Source: Lactifluus volemus
Lineage: Eukaryota > Basidiomycota > Agaricomycetes > Russulales > Russulaceae
Reading direction: 5' to 3'
Length of the DNA stretch: 64,000 nucleotides
Assembly: GCA_022376515.1 (NCBI GenBank)
Contig: WTXI01000005.1
Span: forward strand, 930,001 to 994,000
In this document: piece by piece, positions 1 through 9,747 of the stretch
Layout of the letters: each line of letters begins with the position of its first letter
Numbering within the stretch: the first letter of the stretch is position 1
Program-made: the position numbers and the translations under genes
Notes under the pieces: model-generated
What the model was told of the DNA's origin: nothing
Databases searched by the model: none
Seen by the model: only the letters and a program-made list of their open reading frames with translations

Positions 1-3000
1 ATTCTCACCCGCAAAAGTGATCTTCGCCGGTATTGGTGTTCTCCTCTTGGTGAGCGCCATTTCCGTCTTACCGTTCCTTTGTGTCGGTCATTTTGACTCA
101 TACTTTCGTTAGGCGGCTAAGGACGTCGATGCAAGTCAAGGTGTGCTCGTCGATCTGTTCCAGCATATCGAACAGTTCTTCAAGCGGCTTGAATGTTACA
201 CTGAAATACGACCAACTGAGGCGATGACCGATATTATTGTGAAAATCATGGTTGAAGTGCTCTCTATTCTTGCCATCGCTACGAAAGCGATCAAACAAAG
301 TCGAACGAGTGAGCTGACTGGCCGGTGAAGCGTGACTGCTGACTGAAATTTATTTAGAAACATATGTGAAGAAGCTTGTGGGGAGGAACGACATTGAAGA
401 TGCGCTGAAGAGGCTAGACAATCTTACTCAGGATGAGGCGAGGATGGCGATAGCAGAAAATTTGAAGGCCACAAGGGAGGTTGAGAACAAAGTAAATGAG
501 GTGATCGATGGTGCGTAAACGCTTTTGTGCCCTTCATCGAGGTCCTTCTGAATGGATGTGTCGTCAGACGGAAAGGATGGAAAAGTGATCATGCAACAAA
601 CAGCACACGACGTAGACGAAGTGAAGCGTTCGTCCGCCTTAGCCTTCACTGCTGTCTGTTCCGGAGGCTTAAATGTACTTATAGGGAAGCAATTACGACA
701 GGATCTGTGGAAGTGGCTCTCTCCACCGGATCCCTCAACCAATCACAATATTGCCCGCGGATCTCATCATAAAGGAACAGCAACTTGGTTCTTCCAAAGT
801 AGCATATTCGAAAATTGGATGTCCACTCCTTCCCTCTTGTGGATGCATGGGAAGCGTATGTTATTCTTCCCTCGCTATCGCTGCGCATCTTACGGCTTCA
901 TGTCTTTCAGCTGGCTCAGGAAAGAGCATCATGTGGTTTGTCATTTCTCCATTCATTACTACATACACTGATGATATCAATCAGCTCTGGAGTGATCGAA
1001 CAAATCAGGTCCCTGTGCGATGCGGGATTAGCTTTCATGGGCTATTTTTACTTCGACTTCCGTGACAAGGACAAGAAGAATCACAGGAACCTACTCCTTT
1101 CCCTTCTCCTTCAGCTCTCTGCTCAGTCCACCATTTGTTTCAATCTTCTGTCCCGTCTACATATAGTTCACCGTGATGGCACAGAAACTCCCAGTGATGA
1201 TTCTTTGACCAGATGCCTGAAACAGATGCTCTCATTCACCTCACAACTTCCCATTTACCTTGTCATGGACGCACTCGATGAATGTCCAAACAACCTGGGT
1301 CTTCCATCTCCGCGGGAACTGGTCCTTGAGCTTGTAAAGGACCTTGTTGACCTACACCTACCAAATCTACACATCTGTGTCACCAGTCGACCCGAGGCCG
1401 ACATACGAGCGATACTTGAATCATTCACATCCCTCCGAGTCTCACTTCATGAGCAATGTGGCCAAAGGGAAGACATCATCGACTATATCAGCTCTATTGT
1501 GTATTCGGATGCGAATATGCGGAGATGGCGGGAGGAAGATAAGAAGCTAGTTGTCGAGACACTCTCGGAAAAGGCTGATGGAATGTAGGTCTATTGCTTC
1601 CCAGATCTATGATATATGCTCATGTACTGGCAGGTTTCGTTGGGTGTACTGCCAGTTGGAAACGCTCCGTCGCTGTCTCCCTCCGAGTGTGCGGCGGATT
1701 CTTGGGGAATTGCCCGAGACACTTGATGAGACTTATGAGAGGGTGTTAAGGGAGATCCATAAGGCGAATCGAGAGCATGCTCTTCGTCTTCTTCAATGCC
1801 TGGTTGTCGCGATTCGACCACTTCGTGCTGAGGAGCTCGCAGAGATACTTGCAATCGACTTTGATGCGGCGCGGCACAATGGAATTCCAAAATTGAACCC
1901 GGATTGGCGATGGGAGGATCAACACAAAGCAGTACTCTCCACATGTTCAAGCTTGGTTGCAATTGTCGATGAAGATGGAACAGAAGTCGTTCAATTCTCT
2001 CACTTTTCCGTGAAGGAATTCCTGACTTCGGAACGGTTGGCGGGATCAAGTGGAGATATTTCACAGTACCATATTGTTCTCGAGCCTGCGCACACTATCC
2101 TTGCGCAGGCTTGCTTTGGCATTTTACTTCGATTGGACAATCGCGTTGACAAGAAGAATGCCCGAGGCATTCCTCTTGTTGAATATGCGGCGCGACACTG
2201 GGTTGGCCATGCCCGATTCGGGACCGTGTCCTCGAGCATACAGGAGGCGATGGAATATTTGTTTGATGCGGACGAACCACATTGGGCAGCATGGCTCCGT
2301 GTTAATGACATAGACGAACCCTGGGGATCCTTCGACTACACACGCAAAACTGATGGAAGCCCTCTATACTATGCGTCGCTGTGCGGATTCTTTGATCTGG
2401 CAGAACAACTGGTTTCCAAGCACCCCGAGGATGTGATTGCCGAGGGTGGTTTGATGAAGACTCCGCTGGCGGCAGCATTGTATGGGAAACACCTCCGTGT
2501 TGCAGAGCTATTGCATCAACATGGTGCGGACGTCGATGTTCGGGGTGACGACGAATCGACACCACTACAGTCTGCATCCTGCGACGGGTTTGTGGATGTT
2601 GTGGAATGGCTACTCAATCATGGAGCGGATGTTAATTCCCTCAATCAATTCCTCTTTACTCCACTGCAGCTGGCAAGCAACTTTGGCCACTTCAAGATCG
2701 TTCGGATGCTGCTCGAACACAAATCTGATCTCACCATGGCGGATGTGAACGGAAGAGTTCCATTGCTTGACGCATCACAGGCTTCGGACGCCCGTGAACA
2801 GCTCGACATCATGCGATTATTGCTGGAGTATGGCGCAGATGTGAATGCGCGGGATAATGCAGGATCGACAACATTGCACAGGTTGGCAATGCGCGTGGAG
2901 AAGCCTCCAGTGGAAGTTATCCGCTTACTGCTCAAGTATGGGTTGGATATCGATGCGGAAGACAAAGGGGGTGTCACCGCACTTCAATTAGCGTCTGCGA

Positions 3001-3197
3001 TGGGCCACGACGAGATTGTGGAATTGCTATTAGAAAGTGGAGCAAAGTCACAAGCACCTAGTCATCATCATCGCAGTCGTCGTCGTCGTAGTGGTGGTGG
3101 TAGTGGCGGTTATATCAGTAGTAGAAGTAGTAGTAGAAGTAGTAGTAGTAGTATTAGTTATGTTAGTGTTGCCAGTGGTAGTATTAGCAGTAGCTGA
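1..3197 (+). CDS. NLR U1: Goodbye-NACHT-ankyrin STAND protein (5' end outside window)
   Basis: Intracellular STAND receptor of the fungal NLR type. Splicing 1-49, 113-308, 358-510, 568-627, 685-855, 911-935, 985-1584 and 1634-3197 gives one open frame of 938 codons, which supports the model. Order of parts: end of the Goodbye domain (PAKVIFAGIGVLLL, TEAMTDIIVKIMVEVLSILA, VGRNDIEDALKRL); NACHT with Walker A HGKPGSGKS, whose Pro codon is split by the 856-910 intron, and Walker B YLVMDALDECPNN; sensor-like TSRPEADIRAIL; a winged-helix segment (LPETLDETYERVLREIHKA); about seven ankyrin repeats (about 2350-3050); and a Ser/Arg/Gly-rich tail. The family oligomerises on ATP and ligand binding and serves in immunity or incompatibility; the ligand here is unknown. 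It is the only copy without frame damage in the visible part. The start codon and most of the first exon lie upstream of the window. Confidence 0.9.
3059..3196 (+). repeat. Trinucleotide repeat coding the Ser/Arg tail of U1
   Basis: The last 45 or so codons of U1 are built from near-perfect CGT, GGT and AGT triplets, giving Arg, Gly and Ser runs with a few Ile, Tyr and Val. The equivalent stretches in U3 (about 13110-13187) and U5 (about 24620-24673) have different lengths and compositions. The tract can therefore change size by slippage without leaving frame. Confidence 0.8.
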
Positions 3198-3199
3198 GC

Positions 3200-3843
3200 G
3201 TCTCAGTTTTTTTTTTCTTTATTGATACTATACTGTATGTGACAATAGTGGCCAGAGTGATCGAAGCCAAGCGAAACCGAAAACCGTTACAAATTCTCCA
3301 AGTAGGGACGTGGATAAAGGTTGCTCGGGTCGTCAGAGGTCTGGATGAGTAGCAGCAACCTGATGTATACGTAGATTTAGAAAGCCTTCTCTTTAATCAC
3401 TTAGGACCTCGACCATCTTTCTTTGGTTTGTTTGGATTTCCTACTTGATCACATGCCAAACTGGATACAGTCGATTATACCTCGCATTTGCTTGAGAGAG
3501 GCTATCGACGAGCCCATCGCAAGTTTTCATGCAGCGTGGTGATGGCACGCGTAGCATTTATAAGGTCGACAAGCTCAGCGTCGTCGGGCTGGCGTGACTT
3601 GGATGATTATTTGCTAACAAGTGGGCAAAGTAAAATACAAGTCATCCGGCAAAAGTTGATTTCGGCGTTGACGTTTGCAAGCTTCGGACCGCAAGTACGA
3701 ATGTTTTAAGGTGATGTTTGGCGTGGGTCAGCCATTAGAATGAACAGTCGGAAGCGGTATGCAAGGTACTAACCGAGCATCAGCAGTGCATTTGCATGTT
3801 TCTCGGGATGTGCTCGAAGCGAGCTGCACCTCGATTCGATCAA
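3200..3843. repeat. NLR 3'-flank repeat, copy 1
   Basis: This non-coding block follows the NLR stop and starts with a T-rich run and ATTGATACT. It recurs with many small indels after U4 (18358-19002) and U5 (24677-25383); only its first 50 bases follow U3. It includes a shared stretch with CTTCGGACCGCAAG followed by GAATGTTTTAAGGTGAT. I see no convincing gene in it. It lies between two convergent genes, the NLR and the SDHAF2-like copy, so it should hold both 3' untranslated regions. Confidence 0.75.
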
Positions 3844-4360
3844 TTAGTCAAAGTCTGGCATCCGTCTGACTTGATTGCGCGCGTGAACTCTCAGCTTCTC
3901 AAGTAACGTCGAGTCCACCCATTGCTCAGGCGGCGTCCGTTTCCCAATTGCCCAATAGCAATAACCCAGTCCGGTTCATCAAAAAAAAAAAACATCATCC
4001 ATCATCGCATCAGAACAAAAAAAAAATTCTGAATATATATAGCGCGTACTCTGTTGAATTCTGATAACTGCTCGGCATGCATGGTGCCGCGCAAACGTGC
4101 CCAGTAGTAGTTCGCTTTCGAGCGTGCCGCGCTTGTGGCTCTGGTATACGAGGCGCGCCTGCATCGTTTCGAGGGACTCTCCATGGCGCGGAAGAGGTTC
4201 TGGAGGCGGTATGTCCGTGAGTGATGTGGTGGAGGCGATGTGTTCGGGCGTATGAAGCATCGGCCAGGGATCCTTCCGTCTCGCGGTCTGAGGACAAATG
4301 TCTCAATCATTGCCGGGACGCGAGGCTGCGAGAGACGATATGGCGTAGCGACGTTGACAT
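3844..4360 (-). pseudogene. SDH5: SDHAF2/Sdh5-like gene, copy 1 (interrupted)
   Basis: SDHAF2 proteins act in mitochondria and promote FAD attachment to the succinate dehydrogenase flavoprotein. On the minus strand the copy starts [12 protein letters not shown], which resembles a mitochondrial presequence. It continues through [28 protein letters not shown] and KRGTLESELLLGTF, then an intron, then [18 protein letters not shown] sequence as seen in the other copies, and ends RRMPDFD-stop. RGxLExDLLL and WDxYYWxTG are family hallmarks. The frame breaks near the presequence end (about 4300) and again around 4085-4095, so it is not open as printed. Copies lie at 13261, 19003 and 25384. It is convergent with U1. 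Damage could be real or sequencing error. Confidence 0.75.
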
Positions 4361-4608
4361 GATGCTTCGCTCCGAGAAGTAAGAAGATGAGCAATTAGAC
4401 GCAGCGGGCCGCTCTCCAAATCCGTGTTGATAACTTGAACCGTTGAACGTCATCAGTGCGCTCCTGGGGCCTGGGCCGCACCGAAGTCCGGTCATCCTCT
4501 GTAACCTTGACATCCGAACATACTAACTTCGCTATACACAAAATCAATGATATGTAACAGATAGTACTATGACATTGGAATACAGGAGAGCCAAACAGTA
4601 ATATATCC

Positions 4609-5640
4609 CTAACCGTGTTCTCCCTCGCCTTTGAGGTCTTCTATTGCACGTTGTACCTCTAGTTCCTCTAATACCGCACGAATGCAAATTGACCGCGATC
4701 CACGGCCCTTAGTCCTCACGTCGGTCATCGCCTTCCCCGATTAGGTAGCATGTGCAGGAGGCATCGGGCTTTCAGCAACGCTCGTAGAGCTCGGAAAAGG
4801 TTCAGCGGTAGGAGACAATGACTGGCGTCGGGCGTGGCGGTGGAGGCCACTGACAGAAGTTTGATTAAGGGTGCTATGAAAAGGAGATATGATGTAAAAT
4901 TTACACCGCGTCGAGGCTGATTGAAATGCAGTGCAGTCCAAGGAGGATATTCGCGTTCGAGTTGCATGATATGGTCTTCAATAAACTTGATGCGATGAAG
5001 GAGTGATGCCGGAGGCGATGGTAGTTTCGCATGTTCCATTAGATTGAGCTTAATCATGGAACAATTGGCAAGACAAGCGTACCATACCGCATCGCCAGGT
5101 GGCTCTCCAAGTTGTTCAACCTTTCATCAACATCGGGATGTCGATCTGCGGTAACAGAGTCGCAATTCTTGTCTGCAGGGCAGTTGCTGTCATTCCTCAC
5201 AGTTTGACGCGTCAGTGCACGGCTTCGCGCGAGAAGCTCAGATATGAACTTGTTGATCTGGTGCAATGAAAAAAAAAAAAGAACATGAAAATTCGAGTGC
5301 GGTGATCTCAATGTGTACGTACTGCATCCTGAGAACGAGCATCCAAGGCTTTCTCGACATGGACATAATCCAGTTTTCGTTCTTCCAAGTGCGGTCAGGA
5401 ATTCCCGCGCAATTCAGCTGCGCGCTCAGCAGTTGCTAGGCCTTCCAAGTCGTCACCGAACGTTCACGATAATCAAGCTAGCTTTAGACGTACCGAAATG
5501 GAAGATTGCAAGTGACCCAACGCGTCGGTACAACCTTTCTCTCCTAATCTGGATTCATAACAAGAATGTCAGGCTCGAGGCCAGCCAAGGGTTGAGAGAT
5601 CGAGAAAGCGAAGAAAATGCCTTCAAGGCCGTCAGGGGGA
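4609..5640 (-). pseudogene. HYP copy 1, 5'-truncated conserved basidiomycete hypothetical gene
   Basis: Minus-strand remnant of a gene best seen at 26133-27713. Recognisable pieces, from the 5' end: a segment matching SLAGLEADILVMNPDWE, one matching ARPSKSSPN antisense (5430-5460), DERLNNLESHLAMRYG, HRIKFIEDHIMQLEREYPPW, ALHFNQPRRG, and a terminal segment ending GEGEHG-stop. The Pro/Gln-rich N-terminus of copy 4 is missing: similarity stops near 5640, just before the U2 leader. Introns keep the same places as in the other copies. I do not recognise a function. The YPPW-ALHFNQP motif is the part most likely to identify the family in a search. Confidence 0.6.
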
Positions 5641-5787
5641 CGTCAGCGTCTATTGTGTGCTTACCGCTTTTAGAGTTTCCCGCGACTCGGATTTGTGCGA
5701 CTAGCTGTCCTTCCATGCATACTGTACAGTAACAAGCAGTAGTGCCATTCGTACCCTCTGAATGAACAAAATTTTCTCACTGTCATT

Positions 5788-7350
5788 ACGTCCGAGTGCC
5801 AGACCCAACCCACCGCTTTGTGTTCCTCCTCAAACTTCCAAACTGTTTTCAATACCGCATTGAAGGAGTACGAGAAGAAGGCTATCTCGCTCATCCTCTC
5901 GCCGAACAACTACAAAGCTGTTATTCCACCACCACTATTCTCACCATCCTTCAAGACCAAGTCCAGCAATTCGGCCAACATCGGCGTGGCGATGAGAGGC
6001 TAACAAAGTGGCTGAATCCGACTGTAAGCGTTCTTTATGCCACTCTCGGTGAAGGCGTTGGTCTAGTAATCTTCTGGTGAGTATTCCTCTATAATGCATG
6101 CTCTGATTCTATCTACAGATATTCTCACCCGCAAAAGTGATCTTCGCCGGTATAGGTGTTCTCCTCTTTTTCCCATTCCTTTGTGTCGGTCATTGTGACT
6201 CATACTTTTGTTAGGCGGCCAAGGATGTCGATGCAAGTCAAGGTTGCTCATCGATCTGTTCCAGCGTATCGAACAGTTCTTCAAACGGCTTGTGTCCGAA
6301 ATACGACCCACTGAGGCGATGACCGATATTATTGTGAAAATCATGGTTGAAGTGCTCTCTATTCTTGCCATCGCGACGAAAGAGGTCAAAAAAAGTGGAG
6401 CGAGTAAGCCTAATTGGCCGGTGAAATGTGACTACTAACTGATATTTACTTAGAAATAAGTTTGAAGAAGCTAGTGGGGAGGAATGGTGAAGACCACTGA
6501 AGAGGCTAGACCAGCTTACTCTGGACGGTGCTCGGATGGCGATAGCGGAAAACTTGAAGGTCACACAGGAGATTGAGGCCAAAGTGAATGATGGTGCGCA
6601 AATAGAGTTAATTTTCTTCATCGACGCTCTTCTGAACGGCACACGTCACTATACAACAAGGAGGACAAAAGAAATCTTGGAACAAGCGAAGCGTTCGTCG
6701 ACCCTTCCTCTTCATTATTGCGTTTAGAGGCTCAAATGTGCTTATAGGGAAGCAGTTACGACAGGATCTTCGGAAGGGGCTATCTCCACCGGATCCCTCA
6801 ACAAATCACGATCTTGCCCGCAGATCTCATCATGAGGGAACGACAACATGGTTCTTCCAAGGAAGTATCTTCGAAGAATGGAAGTCCACCCCTCATGTCG
6901 AACAAGTCAGGACCCTGTGTGACGCGGGATTAGCTTCTATGGGCTATTTTTATTTCGACTTCCGAGACGAAGATAAGAAGGAACTTACTCCTTTCCCTTC
7001 TCCTTCAGCTCTCTGCTCAGTCTGAAATTTGTTGCGACATACTATTGCGCCTCCATACCTCTCACAAAGGTGGCAGAAAGACTTCCAGCGATGGTACCTT
7101 GACCAAATGCTTGAAACGGATGCTCTCATTCACCTCACAACGTCCCATTTCCTTGTCATGGGCGCACTCGATGAGTGTCCAAACAACTTGGATCTTCCAT
7201 CGCCACGGAAACAGGTCCTTGAGCTTCTAAAGACTTGTTGATCTACACCTCCCAAATCTACATATCTGTGTCACCAGTCGACACGAGGACGACATACGAG
7301 CGATACTTCCAAAGGGGTACGACGAGATCGTGAAATTGCTGTCAGTGTAG
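5788..7350 (+). pseudogene. NLR U2: deleted Goodbye-NACHT-ankyrin remnant
   Basis: Plus-strand copy that has lost most of its length. The initiator is ACG at 5788 where U4 has ATG. The first exon lacks the bases coding TKKDLL. The second Goodbye exon and its intron are shortened near 6160. A deletion near 6890-6900 removes the whole Walker A region, joining KSTP directly to EQVRTLCDAG while keeping frame locally. A second large deletion near 7310 joins the TSRHEDDIRAIL segment to the last ankyrin unit (GYDEIVKLL), so the winged helix and most ankyrins are gone. Several small shifts also break it. These deletions are too large to be base-calling errors, so this is a true remnant. Confidence 0.85.
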
Positions 7351-8159
7351 GTGGAGCCAAGTGAATGTCGGGCATGAGAACGTTTTTTACTTCATTGTAT
7401 TAACACCGTACCTGATAATACACGGATATATGACGATATAGTAGTGCCAATACAAACTGTTGACTCGGAAAGCAACCCCAAACGTCTCAAACAACAGTCA
7501 GTTTGTTCCGAGTCAGATGCAACACCATAATATGTTGCTGCGATACAGTAGAAGCCGCTGCCAGCCGTGTGCTCCATCCAGTAGTCTGAAGTGAGGATAA
7601 TGAATGAAGCAAAAGCGGAAACCCCTTTCTGTTTCTGACTAGATGTCACACGGACTAACAGGACATGCCATTTTTTGACTAGCAACTCGGAGCTGTCAGT
7701 GGTATCTCCATACCGTCATACAAGGAACAGAATCACGATAACTGAAAGGGGCATCCTGGCCAAATCAAGATGAGTAGATGTCCCACCCGTTTTTGTTCAT
7801 CGTGACGCTGTCGCGCTGCTCATGGGCGCCACGTTATCCCACATTCTTATTATTCGCACAGGTACCCAGCATCGAGTATGACGGGCTTATATCGGACCAT
7901 TGGCCAGTAGCCGGGCCTACCCGTTTCAGAGCGCGACTGTCGTACGTCGTAAGCAATTAGAAGGATTCCGCCGAGATAACTAATCACAGAACTCTGTCGA
8001 AGTCAAAGACAGCCTCATTTCTTAGTCATCGATGAAACGAGAGACAGGCTCAAGTCGATAATTAATAGCCACAGAAGGATGGTCGTTCTCTACAGTCGAG
8101 TCACGTGCGAGGATTTTCATGTTGAGAGCCGATTCACATACAGTGATGAGGTATAGTAC
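7351..8159. other. Intergenic stretch between U2 and HIS5 copy 1
   Basis: About 800 bases without a gene I can support. It does not match the NLR 3'-flank repeat beyond the first few tens of bases, and I found no second copy in the window. Short open frames here have no recognisable motif. Confidence 0.5.
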
Positions 8160-9236
8160 GCGCCCAAACCAATAGCACTGGACCCAACCTCACTTGCCCC
8201 GATCGCGCACCACTATGCTTCTTCCGAGAGTCTTGTACACACGCTGCGCGTGCATTATCGGGAGAGAGCTTCCCCGCGCGAGTGCCGGAAGTTCGCGTCC
8301 TAGGCATGCCCAAGGGTGAAGATTGTGCAAGGCGGAGAGTAATTTCGGGATGCCCTGAGCATTTCAACCTTTTCACGCATAGCGCCGACGACGACGACCC
8401 GGGAGACAGAGTACGCAGTGCGAGATGAGCCCCTGGTGTGAAGTCGTTGTAACATATGGCGCCTTGGTATTTGTGAGGACCTAGATGAGTAGCAGTTGTG
8501 AGAGCTATGCTGAGAAAAGAATAGCGTAACGTACCAGATTCCTGCGAACCCAAAGCCTTTGCACAGCGTCTGCGTCGTATTGAAGTTACGGAGCTGCAAC
8601 CTGGTTCGGAGAGGTCGATGCAAGCCTCGTCTACGACCACAATACCTTCATAGTCAAGTTTTTCCCGAAGAGATGCCAGAGACGAGCGTTCCGATCGGGT
8701 TTCCGGGAGAACACAAGAATATGGGTTTAATTGATGGATCGGCATCGATAGCCTTCATTTATCTGTGGAATGCCTCAATCGAAGAAGATTTTACTTCTGC
8801 CAGTGGTGTAAGACATACCTCATCCACATGCAGAGAAGCGACCATTTTCTCCTCCTCCATCGCTTTCCGCGAGCAGTTCAAGGTTTACCTTGATGAGGCC
8901 AACGTCAACGACTGGCGCGCATACCACACACATGCCGTATGTGGGCGGAGTGGTGAGGATGCTCTCACGTCCTGGCGGAATGCAGACACGTATGAACAGG
9001 TCGATGACCTCGTCGGAATCGACGGCGAGGAAGACATGGTCCAGACAAGGTAGGCCACGCAATTCCGCTTTGCGGCTCATTATGTTGGCGTAAGAGGGAT
9101 CTCGATATCAGGTCGTTAGATAGAGTGACCGAGGGCATTCTCCGCGTCATTCGTGTCGCGTCTAGCAGGATGACAACGATATGGGTGGAGAGCAGGAATG
9201 TTTGGTCAAATGACGCGCTCAATGTCGAAATCATGG
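8160..9236 (-). pseudogene. HIS5: Histidinol-phosphate aminotransferase gene, copy 1 (broken)
   Basis: HisC/His5 is the PLP-dependent aminotransferase of histidine synthesis. The minus strand shows, in order: FDIERV, ALHPYRC, a damaged version of the DANENALGHS motif, LRGLPCLDHVFLAVDSDEVI, ITPPTYGM-like TTPPTYGMCVV, LCSPGN-type sequence, LDYEGIVVVDEACIDL (the Asp that contacts PLP), a segment with KGFG where the PLP lysine belongs, MREKVEMLRASR, and a C-terminal piece near 8170-8280. These sit in different frames separated by small indels and by introns (around 8750-8820 and 9080-9110), so no single open product exists as printed. A shorter copy lies at 20085-20760. Both lie directly upstream of an NLR gene and look like passengers in its duplication. 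Confidence 0.75.
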
Positions 9237-9304
9237 CATTCGCTGGATGTATTGGAGCCGAGGGGGGTGCTAAACCAAGGACAGTTGTCTCTTCAGCGAC
9301 AGGT

Positions 9305-9553
9305 TCAAGTTGGCACCTTCAAGCACTTACCCGCTTTCTTTATACACCACCGCATGGCCTCAGAGAATTGATTTGCTAGAACCAACCAAAATGTACTGGG
9401 TGTTGTAGTTGTAGAACATCTATCGTTTCCGGGTGTCCGAACCTTCAAAATGCCATTTCCACTACTTTTCGGTCCGTGGAATACCTGCTCAACCTGATAG
9501 ATCTCACGAGCTGTGAATTGCTCTATAAATTGTAAATTCGACAACGAAGCCAT
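9305..9553 (-). other. Unidentified minus-strand ORF shared with 20845-21070
   Basis: An 82-codon open frame starting MASLSNLQFIEQF, with the related segment GILKVRT in both copies. The second copy reads MTSLSNLQL and has several indels. I do not recognise it. It may be a first exon of a lost gene, or simply the conserved 5' flank of the HIS5-NLR block. Conservation of frame between copies is poor, which argues against current coding. Confidence 0.3.
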
Positions 9554-9562
9554 CCTATATTT

Positions 9563-9747
9563 TTGACGTACGTCCGAGTCGACGCTTGGCAGTAGTTACA
9601 TGCATGGCTGGGCGATGCCATCTGTATGAGACTTATCTGGGCGCAATCATTTCATCCACGAGGCCAGGGCCAGTGCCATCAGCCAGACCCTTCACTCACT
9701 GACGGCCATTGTACCCTCTGAACGAACAAAATCTACTCCGCTACAGC
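9563..9747 (+). promoter_or_regulatory. NLR upstream leader block (U3)
   Basis: The 185 bases before the U3 start are almost identical to 21080-21268 before U5, including the GGCCAGGGCCAGTGCC stretch and the final TACCCTCTGAACGAACAA. A related TACCCTCTGAATGAACAA also precedes U2 and U4. The block should hold the core promoter and 5' leader; no clear TATA box is seen. Confidence 0.5.

Noticed and set aside
1591..2064. Long minus-strand open frames through the NLR winged-helix and ankyrin exons
   Set aside because: They recur at the same place in U1, U3, U4 and U5 only because the opposite strand is conserved coding sequence; they have no family likeness.
3037..3225. Val-rich frame overlapping the U1 tail
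   Set aside because: It is the triplet repeat read in another frame; the Ser/Arg frame continues the ankyrin protein.
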